Below the pieces are notes generated by a model. That model worked only from the letters and a program-made list of their open reading frames with translations, had not been told where the DNA came from and made no database searches. Of a stretch of 64,000 bases of DNA, positions 53,933 to 62,203 are shown piece after piece. Both the position numbers and the translations under genes were made by a program. The first letter of the stretch is position 1, and each line of letters begins with the position of its first letter. The DNA comes from Gammaproteobacteria bacterium (lineage in GTDB: Bacteria; Pseudomonadota; Gammaproteobacteria; Pseudomonadales; Cellvibrionaceae). The stretch covers positions 1,488,001 through 1,552,000 of the forward strand of contig SEBU01000001.1 in assembly GCA_004173475.1 (NCBI GenBank). The letters are read 5' to 3'.

Positions 53933-54901
53933 ATGACGCTATCTGTCGGCGTAGTCATGGACCCCATCAGCACGATCAAATTCTATAAAGACACCACTTT
54001 GGCGCTTCTGTTAGCAGCCCAGTCACGCGGTTGGTCTTTATATTATATGGAACAGGGCGACCTCTATTCCCGTCAGGGCGAAGCGCATGCGACCATGGCG
54101 AAGCTTAGCGTTAAGAACGATCCAGACGACTTTTTTTGTCTGGGGGTCAGTGAAGATAAGGCACTTGCCGAACTTGACGTCATCTTAATGCGCAAAGACC
54201 CACCTTTTGACAACGAGTTCATCTACAGCACTTACATTTTGGAAGCAGCGCAAAATCAGGGTGTGCTAGTCGTCAACGATCCACGTAGCCTGCGCGATTG
54301 CAATGAGAAAATATTCGCCACCCAGTTTCCGCAATGCTGCCCTCCGGTGTTGGTAAGCCGCGATTCAGTAAAATTGAGAAAATTTCATCAGGAGCATGCC
54401 GATGTTATTTTCAAACCATTGGATGGCATGGGCGGAACAAGTATTTTTCGGTGCCGCCAAGACGACCCCAACATTGGAGTCATTTTGGAAACATTAACTA
54501 ACCATGGCCGCCAGACAATTATGGCGCAACGTTATATTCCGGAGATCACCCAGGGTGATAAGCGCATCCTCGTCATCGATGGTGAGCCGGTACCCCATTG
54601 CCTCGCCCGCATTCCCGCCAAAGGTGAAACCCGCGGTAATCTCGCAGCTGGCGGAACCGGCGTAGCACAACCTTTAACCGAGCGGGATCGTTGGATCGTA
54701 AGCCAGGTCGCGCCGACTTTGCGCGAGAAAGGTCTATTGTTTGTTGGCCTGGACGTCATTGGCGATTACCTTACTGAAATTAACGTGACCAGCCCGACCT
54801 GCGCACGCGAAATCGACAAAGCCTATGACACGCGGATTGGTGATCGGTTGATGAATGCCATTGCTATTCGTAAAGATCTTCCAGTGGACACATCCCTGTG
54901 A
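53933..54901 (+). CDS. gshB: Glutathione synthetase
   Basis: A 322-residue ATP-grasp enzyme. It contains V-V-M-D-P-I near the start, then F-K-P-L-D-G-M-G-G, G-N-L-A-A-G-G-T-G, and a C-terminal metal-binding E-I-N-V-T-S-P-T segment. It joins glycine to gamma-glutamylcysteine. The tonB-type gene starts inside its stop codon (GTGA). Divergence from pilG is the same as in P. aeruginosa (PA0407/PA0408). Confidence 0.97.
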   Translation: MTLSVGVVMDPISTIKFYKDTTLALLLAAQSRGWSLYYMEQGDLYSRQGEAHATMAKLSVKNDPDDFFCLGVSEDKALAELDVILMRKDPPFDNEFIYSTYILEAAQNQGVLVVNDPRSLRDCNEKIFATQFPQCCPPVLVSRDSVKLRKFHQEHADVIFKPLDGMGGTSIFRCRQDDPNIGVILETLTNHGRQTIMAQRYIPEITQGDKRILVIDGEPVPHCLARIPAKGETRGNLAAGGTGVAQPLTERDRWIVSQVAPTLREKGLLFVGLDVIGDYLTEINVTSPTCAREIDKAYDTRIGDRLMNAIAIRKDLPVDTSL

Positions 54902-55809
54902 GTGCAGCTGTTGCCATGGTTGACGAGGATGATTTCCAAGCGGCGCCTGTAGACGCGAGCGATCGCCTGAGCTTTACACTTTTTATGGCGATAGCCATTC
55001 ATGCCTTGATAATTTTGGGAATCAATTTCAGCTCTCCACCTGCGTCCAAAGGCTCGCAAACTATTGAAATCACTCTGGCAACTCATAAGTCTGCCAAAGT
55101 ACCAAAAGAGGCTGATTTTCTCGCCCAACATAATCAAGAGGGGAGCGGTACCGAAGCGAAAGCGCGGCAGATAACGACGGCACGTCAGGCAGAATTCGCT
55201 GATACCCAGGTGCGCAATGTCAATCCTATGCCGCAAGTTGCGGCAACTACCCTTGCGCAAAAGAAGCAGCAAATCGTAACTACCACAGGTCAGAGCAACA
55301 CCAAACTCCATACATTGGAAGCCCCGGAAGCGCGTGAAGAACGATTGAAGCGTGAGGGCTTACTGGAAAATCAAAACGCCATAACCGCAGAAATAGCGAG
55401 CCTGCAAGCCAAACTTGATAAGCAGCAGCAGGAATATGCGAAGCGACCACGCGTACGCACTCTTACCGCCGTTTCAGCGAAAGAATCATTCGATGCGGAA
55501 TATCTCATCAAATGGAGCGAGAAATTCGAACGCGTCGGCACTAAAAATTATCCCGTCGAAGCATTGACCAGAAAAATTACTGGCCGCGTTATGCTCAGCG
55601 TCACGCTCAAACCGGACGGAACTGTTGAGGAAACTGTTATAGCTTTATCGTCTGGTAGTAAAATTCTTGATGATTCCGCGCGACAGATCGTGCGCCTCGC
55701 AGCACCTTACGCAAAATTTCCGCCGGAAATTAGCCGTCAGGTCGATCGTTTAAAAATTATCCGCTACGTAAAGTTTGAGCCTAATAACATCACCACAAGT
55801 GATCAATAA
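54898..55809 (+). CDS. tonB3: TonB-type protein linked to twitching motility (TonB3-like)
   Basis: A 303-residue protein with one N-terminal membrane anchor (about 25-44), a coiled, Gln/Ala-rich periplasmic segment (about 140-185) and a C-terminal TonB domain with Y-P-V-E-A-L-T-R-K-I-T-G-R-V near 212-225. It has no obvious Pro-rich stretch. P. aeruginosa tonB3 occupies the same place between gshB and yqgE and is needed for twitching. The start is GTG overlapping the gshB stop; an ATG six codons later is possible. Confidence 0.88.
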   Translation: MSAAVAMVDEDDFQAAPVDASDRLSFTLFMAIAIHALIILGINFSSPPASKGSQTIEITLATHKSAKVPKEADFLAQHNQEGSGTEAKARQITTARQAEFADTQVRNVNPMPQVAATTLAQKKQQIVTTTGQSNTKLHTLEAPEAREERLKREGLLENQNAITAEIASLQAKLDKQQQEYAKRPRVRTLTAVSAKESFDAEYLIKWSEKFERVGTKNYPVEALTRKITGRVMLSVTLKPDGTVEETVIALSSGSKILDDSARQIVRLAAPYAKFPPEISRQVDRLKIIRYVKFEPNNITTSDQ

Positions 55810-55865
55810 AGCCGATTTATTATTTTGTACTTGTTTTCCTCGCGTGTTGCCACAATACTCAAGGC

Positions 55866-56462
55866 ATGACTGAAAAAAATATTCCATATGTAGATACCGC
55901 TGAGCTGGTTCCAGGAAGCTTGTGCAATCATTTTTTAATTGCCATGCCCAGCATGCAGGAGACCTCTTTCGCGCACAGCGTGACTTATATTTGCGAACAC
56001 TCCAGTGAAGGCGCCATGGGCATAGTGATTAATAATCCAATGCCTATGACACTCCATGAAATTTTTGCGCAGATGGATTTAACGGTTAGCCCAAATCAAG
56101 GCCATCAACCTGTAGTTTCAGGTGGACCTGTGCAGCAAGAACGCGGGTTTGTTTTGCACACTGGTGAAAGCGAATGGCATTCCACCTTAAAAGTTTCACC
56201 CGAAATAAGCCTAACAGCCTCGCGCGATATTATTACCGCACTTGCCGAGGGCCAAGGCCCTAAAGAATGTTTAATTGCGCTAGGGTATGCAGGCTGGGGC
56301 GAGGGACAACTTGAAGCTGAAATTGCTGCAAATTCCTGGCTAACCGTTCCCGCCAGCAAACATATAATTTTCGACACGCCTTTTGAACAGCGCTGGACTG
56401 CCGCTGCACAAGCTCTGGGAATTGATGTGAACTTAATTTCCAATATTGCCGGCCACGCCTAA
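55866..56462 (+). CDS. yqgE: YqgE/AlgH family protein (DUF179)
   Basis: A 198-residue protein with typical blocks: P-G-S-L-C-N-H-F-L-I-A-M-P near 17, Y-I-C-E-H-S-S-E-G-A-M-G-I-V-I-N-N-P and G-G-P-V-Q. It is cytoplasmic. Function is poorly defined; it is called AlgH in Pseudomonas. It lies next to ruvX, the usual pair. Confidence 0.95.
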   Translation: MTEKNIPYVDTAELVPGSLCNHFLIAMPSMQETSFAHSVTYICEHSSEGAMGIVINNPMPMTLHEIFAQMDLTVSPNQGHQPVVSGGPVQQERGFVLHTGESEWHSTLKVSPEISLTASRDIITALAEGQGPKECLIALGYAGWGEGQLEAEIAANSWLTVPASKHIIFDTPFEQRWTAAAQALGIDVNLISNIAGHA

Positions 56463-56504
56463 AAACTTTTAGTAAATTGTGGCCTAACACACTTCGAAAT
56501 TCTT

Positions 56505-56924
56505 ATGATTAAAACCTTACTCGCTTTTGACTACGGCACCCGCAATATTGGTGTAGCTGTAGGTCAAAGAATTTCTTCATCCGCCAGTCCACTCACTCCA
56601 CTTAAAGCCAAAGACGGCGTACCTGATTGGAATCATATCGAAAAAATAATCGCGGACTGGAAACCAGATTTGGTTCTCGTAGGCCTACCCCTTAATATGG
56701 ATGACACAGAGAGCGAATTGAGCATACGTGCGCGCAAGTTTGCGAATCGTATTCATGGCCGGTTTGGAGTAAAAGTAGAATTGGTCGATGAGCGATTGAC
56801 TAGCTTTGAAGCTAAAGGTGAGGTAATGAGCCGAGGTGGCTCGCGCGACTACAAAAATAATCCGGTGGATTCAATTGCAGCGCGCTTGATTTTAGAAGGA
56901 TGGCTCGAAAAAAATCCTTCGTAA
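56505..56924 (+). CDS. ruvX: RuvX (YqgF), Holliday-junction resolvase-like nuclease
   Basis: A 139-residue RNase-H-fold protein with the metal-binding start F-D-Y-G-T-R-N-I-G-V-A, V-G-L-P-L-N-M-D near 62, and D-E-R-L-T-S near 103. It is linked to 16S rRNA 5'-end processing in other bacteria. In Pseudomonas the pyr genes follow here; in this window they do not. Confidence 0.96.
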   Translation: MIKTLLAFDYGTRNIGVAVGQRISSSASPLTPLKAKDGVPDWNHIEKIIADWKPDLVLVGLPLNMDDTESELSIRARKFANRIHGRFGVKVELVDERLTSFEAKGEVMSRGGSRDYKNNPVDSIAARLILEGWLEKNPS

Positions 56925-56952
56925 TTTAAATTTACTCGAAACCCTTTCTGTT

Positions 56953-57276
56953 TTAATAAAAAATCTGTTCCGCATTATTCAGTCGTGACTTCACTTCGTA
57001 GTTGTTTTGATGACGTTTACGAAGCGCTGCCTGATCATCGGGTAGAGCGTCGCATCCCAACTTCGTACGAACGCTTTCGATCTGCTTAATTCGCTCTTTG
57101 TTCGTTGACTCTTCGCCATTCCAATGATTGCATTCGATAATGCGATCAATCATCAGAACCACGTCTTGAGGCATATCCTTTTTCAACGCTTTGACTTCAA
57201 CCGATTCTGCGGCGAATACTAGTGGGCAAGTTAACACCATCATTGCCGCCAGGATATTTTTCAGCATACTCAACAT
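56953..57276 (-). CDS. Small exported protein with a Cys pair
   Basis: A 107-residue protein with a signal peptide (cleavage near residue 23 after V-F-A) and a mature part of about 85 residues. It has two Cys, the first in I-E-C-N-H-W-N-G-E-E, which could pair in the periplasm. Similar C-x-H-W-x-G-E-E small proteins are common in proteobacteria, but without a function I can name. It runs toward ruvX and lies 18 bp after pilU, so it may be co-transcribed with it. The start may be ATG 57276 or Met4. Confidence 0.7.
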   Translation of the reverse strand: MLSMLKNILAAMMVLTCPLVFAAESVEVKALKKDMPQDVVLMIDRIIECNHWNGEESTNKERIKQIESVRTKLGCDALPDDQAALRKRHQNNYEVKSRLNNAEQIFY

Positions 57277-57294
57277 GCCTCTGCTTATAACAAG

Positions 57295-58440
57295 TTAAAA
57301 CATTTTTCCGCGATTATTACGATCATCATTTTCAATCGACAAACTATCTGCAGCATTGTTTAAATAATTAGCGTCTGTCTCGGAGCCTAATTTAATCATC
57401 AAACGCAAATCGTTAGGTGAGTCAGCGTGAAGCAATGCGTCTTCATAGGTGATTTCACCGTTGTCATATAGATTATAGAGCGCCTGATCGAAAGTTTGCA
57501 TGCCGAGTTCGGTAGATTTTTTCATCAGCTCTTTCAGATCGCTCACTTCACCCTTACGAATTAAATCCTGCGCTAATGGAGTATTGATCATAATCTCCAA
57601 ACATGCACGTCGACTTTGACCATCGGGCGTAGCAATTAATTGTTGCGCCACGATTGCCTTCAAGTTTAAGGATAGGTCCATCCATAATTGACGGTGGCGA
57701 TCAGCAGGGAAAAAGTGAATGATGCGGTCGAGTGCCTGGTTGGCGTTGTTAGCATGGAGCGTACATAAACACAGGTGGCCCGTTTCAGCGAAAGCGATGG
57801 CGTGATCCATAGTTTCGCGCGAACGAACCTCACCAATCAGAATTACGTCAGGCGCCTGACGCAAGGTATTTTTCAAGGCGACTTCAAATGACTCTGTATC
57901 GATACCTACTTCGCGTTGCGTAATAATGCAACCTTCGTGTTGATGAATAAATTCAATCGGGTCTTCAATGGAAATAATGTGACCTTTGGAGTTGCGATTG
58001 CGGTGGCCAATCATAGCAGCGAGCGATGTGGACTTACCCGTACCCGTTGCACCCACAAAAATAATGAGACCACGTTTGGTCATTGCCAGGTCTTTAATAA
58101 TATCAGGCAAACCCAAATCGTCAGGCTTTGGAATATTAGTTTCAATTCGGCGCAGCACCATACCGGCAAGGTTGCGCTGATAAAATGCGCTAGCACGGAA
58201 ACGACCAATACCGCGTGCGCTTACCGCAAAATTTAATTCCTTATTTTCCAGAAATTCGTTGCGCTGTTTTTCGTTCATTACACTCAACACAAGCTCACGC
58301 GCTTTTTCGGGTGCGAGCGGTGTTGCCGTTACGGGCACAACTTTTCCGTGTAATTTCATTGACGGCGGAACACCGGCAGTAATAAATAAATCTGACGCGC
58401 CCTTTTCTACCATCAACGCTAATAAACGATCAAAATCCAT
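57295..58440 (-). CDS. pilU: PilU, accessory pilus retraction ATPase
   Basis: A 381-residue secretion-type ATPase: G-A-S-D-L-F-I-T near 14, Walker A G-A-T-G-T-G-K-S-T at 130-138, I-S-I-E-D-P-I-E Asp/Glu box, and L-I-G-E-V-R-S Walker-B-like region. It supports PilT-dependent retraction under load. It follows pilT by 71 bp in the same direction. Confidence 0.96.
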   Translation of the reverse strand: MDFDRLLALMVEKGASDLFITAGVPPSMKLHGKVVPVTATPLAPEKARELVLSVMNEKQRNEFLENKELNFAVSARGIGRFRASAFYQRNLAGMVLRRIETNIPKPDDLGLPDIIKDLAMTKRGLIIFVGATGTGKSTSLAAMIGHRNRNSKGHIISIEDPIEFIHQHEGCIITQREVGIDTESFEVALKNTLRQAPDVILIGEVRSRETMDHAIAFAETGHLCLCTLHANNANQALDRIIHFFPADRHRQLWMDLSLNLKAIVAQQLIATPDGQSRRACLEIMINTPLAQDLIRKGEVSDLKELMKKSTELGMQTFDQALYNLYDNGEITYEDALLHADSPNDLRLMIKLGSETDANYLNNAADSLSIENDDRNNRGKMF

Positions 58441-58511
58441 AACCTGTGCCTGTTTGTGTGAATGCTTTTACAAAGTGCTTTATAAATACTTTTAGTTGAA
58501 CCGCTAATTTA

Positions 58512-59546
58512 TTAAAAATTCTCGGGCATTTTTGCTTTCGCCCGCGCTGCTTCGCGGCTGATAATTCTGCGTGCAACCATGTCTGCCAAACATTGGTCCA
58601 TCGTCTGCATACCTAATGACGCACCGGTCTGGATTGCAGAATACATTTGCGCAACCTTATCCTCACGAATCAGGTTACGAATCGCTGATGTTCCGCGCAT
58701 AATTTCGTGCGCAGCAACACGGCCACCCCCATTTTTCTTCATCAATGTTTGCGAGACAACCGCTTGCAAGGATTCCGACAACATTGAGCGAACCATCGAT
58801 TTTTCATTCGCGGGAAACACGTCCACAATACGGTCAATCGTCTTCGCCGCCGATGTGGTGTGCAATGTTCCAAATACCAAGTGACCTGTCTCCGCTGCCG
58901 TCAAAGCCAAACGAATTGTCTCAAGGTCACGCATCTCGCCCACCAGGATAATATCCGGGTCTTCCCGCAACGCTGAACGAAGTGCTTCGTTAAAGCCGTG
59001 GGTATCGCGGTGAACCTCGCGCTGGTTTACCAAGCACTTTTTAGATTCGTGAACGAATTCAATTGGATCTTCGATCGTTAATACGTGTTCGTATTTATTA
59101 TCATTAATATAGTCGATCATTGCCGCCAGTGTCGTCGATTTCCCTGAACCTGTTGGGCCTGTTACCAACACGAGGCCGCGCGGTACCGCGCAAATATCGC
59201 GAAACACGTTACCCATGCCCAACTCTTCCATAGTTAACACTTTGGAAGGAATCGTACGAAACACCGCACCAGCGCCACGGTTTTGGTTAAACGCGTTCAC
59301 ACGGAAGCGTGCAACGCCGGGTACTTCAAACGAAAAGTCAGTTTCTAAAAATTCTTCGTAGTCCTTACGCTGCCGGTCATTCATAATGTCGTAAATCAAA
59401 CCATGGACTTGCTTGTGTTCCATCGGCGGCAAATTAATACGGCGCACATCGCCATCCACACGAATCATGGGTGGTAGGCCTGCCGAAAGGTGCAAGTCCG
59501 AAGCACCTTGTTTGGCGCTGAAGGCTAAGAGTTCAGTAATATCCAT
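58512..59546 (-). CDS. pilT: PilT, type IV pilus retraction ATPase
   Basis: A 344-residue ATPase: G-A-S-D-L-H-L-S-A-G near 14, Walker A G-P-T-G-S-G-K-S-T at 130-138, L-T-I-E-D-P-I-E-F-V, and L-V-G-E-M-R-D. It drives pilus retraction for twitching. It is divergent from yggS across about 87 bp, as in P. aeruginosa (PA0395/PA0394). Confidence 0.97.
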   Translation of the reverse strand: MDITELLAFSAKQGASDLHLSAGLPPMIRVDGDVRRINLPPMEHKQVHGLIYDIMNDRQRKDYEEFLETDFSFEVPGVARFRVNAFNQNRGAGAVFRTIPSKVLTMEELGMGNVFRDICAVPRGLVLVTGPTGSGKSTTLAAMIDYINDNKYEHVLTIEDPIEFVHESKKCLVNQREVHRDTHGFNEALRSALREDPDIILVGEMRDLETIRLALTAAETGHLVFGTLHTTSAAKTIDRIVDVFPANEKSMVRSMLSESLQAVVSQTLMKKNGGGRVAAHEIMRGTSAIRNLIREDKVAQMYSAIQTGASLGMQTMDQCLADMVARRIISREAARAKAKMPENF

Positions 59547-59633
59547 TAAAGCTACCTTATTTTTCTGTTAGCTAATCGCTCGATATTGGAGCCAAAAGCT
59601 AGCATCGATGTTGGCGGAAATTTTTATCTATAT

Positions 59634-60338
59634 ATGTCAATAATTAACACCATAGCCGACCCGCTCGCGAAAGTCACCGCGCGGATTCAACAAGCTGCGC
59701 TGGCAGTCAGCCGGAGCCCTGACGGGGTGCGCCTGATTGCTGTTAGCAAAACGCAACCTGCAACTGCAATTAAGCAAGCCTATGTTTGTGGTCAGCGCGA
59801 TTTCGGCGAAAACTACGTGCAAGAGGCACTGGAAAAGCAAGCCGAGTTGGTTGGCACCTCTGACGTCATTTGGCATTTCATCGGGCCGATCCAATCGAAC
59901 AAAACACGCGCTATCGCTGAAAATTTTGCCTGGATTCACAGTATAGACCGAGAAAAAATAGCACAGCGTTTAAATGCGCAACGTCCTTCGGATTTGCCAC
60001 CTCTCCAGGTTTGTCTTCAGGTAAATATTGATGACGAAAACACTAAATCGGGTGTTTCATTGACCGAAGTGTCTGCGTTGGCAAAAGCCGTAAGCGCTAT
60101 GCCACGCTTGCAATTACGCGGCTTAATGGCAATTCCCGCTGCTGGCAATACCGCCGAACAACAACACGTGGCTTTCGCTAAATTGCGCAACGCATTAATT
60201 GGCTTGCAAGCTCAAGGTTATGCGGTCGATACCTTATCAATGGGCATGTCTGGCGATCTGGAAGCTGCGATTGCCGAAGGTGCGACCATGGTTCGCGTAG
60301 GTACGGATATTTTTGGTGCGCGCGTCCAAACCGAGTAA
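59634..60338 (+). CDS. yggS: YggS, pyridoxal-phosphate homeostasis protein
   Basis: A 234-residue PLP-binding TIM-barrel protein. Lys39 in I-A-V-S-K-T is the PLP site, with F-G-E-N-Y-V-Q-E-A, H-F-I-G-P-I-Q-S-N-K and L-S-M-G-M-S-G-D-L-E-A-A-I downstream. The frame is open to a TTG at 59586, but ATG 59634 gives the normal length (E. coli 234). Next to proC, the usual partner. Confidence 0.96.
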   Translation: MSIINTIADPLAKVTARIQQAALAVSRSPDGVRLIAVSKTQPATAIKQAYVCGQRDFGENYVQEALEKQAELVGTSDVIWHFIGPIQSNKTRAIAENFAWIHSIDREKIAQRLNAQRPSDLPPLQVCLQVNIDDENTKSGVSLTEVSALAKAVSAMPRLQLRGLMAIPAAGNTAEQQHVAFAKLRNALIGLQAQGYAVDTLSMGMSGDLEAAIAEGATMVRVGTDIFGARVQTE

Positions 60339-60382
60339 TTTAATTTTAATTAGGCCAACAGCTCCAATTGATCTGAGGTTTT

Positions 60383-61204
60383 ATGTCACATCCTAAAATA
60401 GCTTTTATAGGCGCCGGCAACATGGCTAAGGCCATTATCGGTGGCCTGATTTCAGAGGGATTTAGCCGCGAAAACCTATCCGCGAGCGGGCCACGTATGG
60501 AAAGCTTGGAAAAAGTTTCCAATGAGTTTGGAATCAAGGTCAGTACAAACAATGCTGCCTCTGCCTCCCAGGCTGACGTCATCGTTCTGTCGGTCAAACC
60601 GCAAATGTTGAAAGAGGTTTGCCTGGAAATAGCTACGTCGCTCGCTCACAAACCGTTAATTATTTCTCTTGCTGCGGGCATTACGACTGACAGCATCACG
60701 AATTGGTTAGGCGCCGGACACGCTATTATCCGCTGCATGCCTAACACGCCATCACAAGTTCGCACGGGCGCCAGCGGATTGTTTGCAAACGATGAGGTTA
60801 ACGAGGCCCAGAAAGCCACTGCCAACACGATTTTAGGAGCAGTAGGAATTGTGCAATGGGTGGATGAGGAAGCGCTGATTAATCCGGTGACAGCTGTCTC
60901 CGGTTCTGGGCCGGCATATTTTTTCTTGATGATGGAGGCCATGATTGATGCAGGCGTAGACATGGGCCTTTCGCGCGAATCGGCGCGTGAGCTGACCTTG
61001 CAAACTGCACTCGGCGCCGCCATCTTAGCCAAACAAAGCGACGTCGATATCGCCGAGTTGCGCCGTCGGGTTACATCATCTAAGGGTACTACCGAGCAAG
61101 CGATTAACTCCTTTGAGAATGACCAGATTCGCGCTATCTTCGCGCGCGCCATGAAGGCGTGCTCTAATCGAGCAGTGGAACTGTCGGAAATCCTGGGCAA
61201 ATAA
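60383..61204 (+). CDS. proC: Pyrroline-5-carboxylate reductase
   Basis: A 273-residue enzyme with the NAD(P) fingerprint I-G-A-G-N-M-A at 10-16, C-M-P-N-T-P near 116, and the C-terminal signature with V-T-S-S-K-G-T-T. It performs the last step of proline synthesis. GAGG precedes ATG. Confidence 0.97.
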   Translation: MSHPKIAFIGAGNMAKAIIGGLISEGFSRENLSASGPRMESLEKVSNEFGIKVSTNNAASASQADVIVLSVKPQMLKEVCLEIATSLAHKPLIISLAAGITTDSITNWLGAGHAIIRCMPNTPSQVRTGASGLFANDEVNEAQKATANTILGAVGIVQWVDEEALINPVTAVSGSGPAYFFLMMEAMIDAGVDMGLSRESARELTLQTALGAAILAKQSDVDIAELRRRVTSSKGTTEQAINSFENDQIRAIFARAMKACSNRAVELSEILGK

Positions 61205-61240
61205 TCGGTGCAATAAACGCACTTTATAAGAGATTTAATT

Positions 61241-61831
61241 ATGCAAACACTGGCTCAAATCGCCATTTACGTTATTAGCACCCTCGGTACGCTCTACATC
61301 AGCCTGGTACTGTTACGCTTCCTTGCACAACTGGTGCGAGCCGATTATTACAATCCCATGAGTAAAGCTCTGGTCAAATACACTAACCCCCTGCTCATCC
61401 CCTTACGCAAAATTATTCCCGGCTTATTTGGGATAGATCTGGCTGCACTTGTTCTCGCCCTGCTTCTTCAGGTGATCTTGATTCAAGTCATCATGCTGCT
61501 GGCTAACTACGGCTTGATTAACCCACTTTACTTGCTTGCGTGGTCAGCCATATCGCTTTTGGGACTAGTACTAACCTTCTACTACTGGGGCGTGATTATC
61601 ATGATTATCGCCAGTTGGGTTGCGCCCCACAGTAGTAATCCTGCGTTAAGTTTACTGCAACAAATTCTTGACCCCGTGATGGCTCCGCTTCGTAAAATTA
61701 TTCCGCCACTGGGTATGCTCGATTTATCGCCGATGATCTTTTTGATGATCTTGCACATTCTCCGAAACTACGTGCTACCCGCGATTGCCGGTAGTGTTGG
61801 CATGGTACATGGGCTGGGCTTCGGATTTTAA
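61241..61831 (+). CDS. yggT: YggT family membrane protein
   Basis: A 196-residue integral membrane protein with two repeats of the YGGT domain, each with P-L-R-K-I-I-P (about 56-62 and 148-154). About four to five hydrophobic helices are visible. Function is unclear; linked to osmotic or membrane homeostasis in other bacteria. It sits in the yggS-proC-yggT-yggU cluster. Confidence 0.94.
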   Translation: MQTLAQIAIYVISTLGTLYISLVLLRFLAQLVRADYYNPMSKALVKYTNPLLIPLRKIIPGLFGIDLAALVLALLLQVILIQVIMLLANYGLINPLYLLAWSAISLLGLVLTFYYWGVIIMIIASWVAPHSSNPALSLLQQILDPVMAPLRKIIPPLGMLDLSPMIFLMILHILRNYVLPAIAGSVGMVHGLGFGF

Positions 61832-61854
61832 TTGCCAATGCGGGATAATCGGCT

Positions 61855-62172
61855 TTGACGAGTCCAACACAGCAAGGAACAGCAGAACATTATTCTTGGC
61901 AGGGAGAAGATTTGATTCTCCACTGCCATCTGCAACCCAAAGCAGCCAAAGACGAAATTGTTGGCGTGCATGGCGGCCGTCTTAAAATCCGCATTACCGC
62001 TCCGCCTGTTGATGGCAAAGCGAACCAGCATCTCGTTAGCTGGTTGAGCAAACTTTTTAAAACCCCAAAAGGTAATATCGAAATTATTCAGGGAGAATTA
62101 GGGCGGCTGAAAACATTACGTATTCACTCGGCTAAGGTTTTACCCACTTTGATTAGTGAGTGTCAGCAATAA
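61855..62172 (+). CDS. yggU: YggU/DUF167 family protein
   Basis: A 105-residue protein with L-K-I-R-I-T-A-P-P-V-D-G-K-A-N, the DUF167 signature. The only fitting start is TTG 61855, which has GGGAT about 12 bases upstream, as no ATG or GTG gives a full domain. The gene follows yggT by 23 bp. Confidence 0.9.
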   Translation: MTSPTQQGTAEHYSWQGEDLILHCHLQPKAAKDEIVGVHGGRLKIRITAPPVDGKANQHLVSWLSKLFKTPKGNIEIIQGELGRLKTLRIHSAKVLPTLISECQQ

Positions 62173-62203
62173 TTAATTTATCGTTAACAAAAAAGGTAAG
62201 GAT

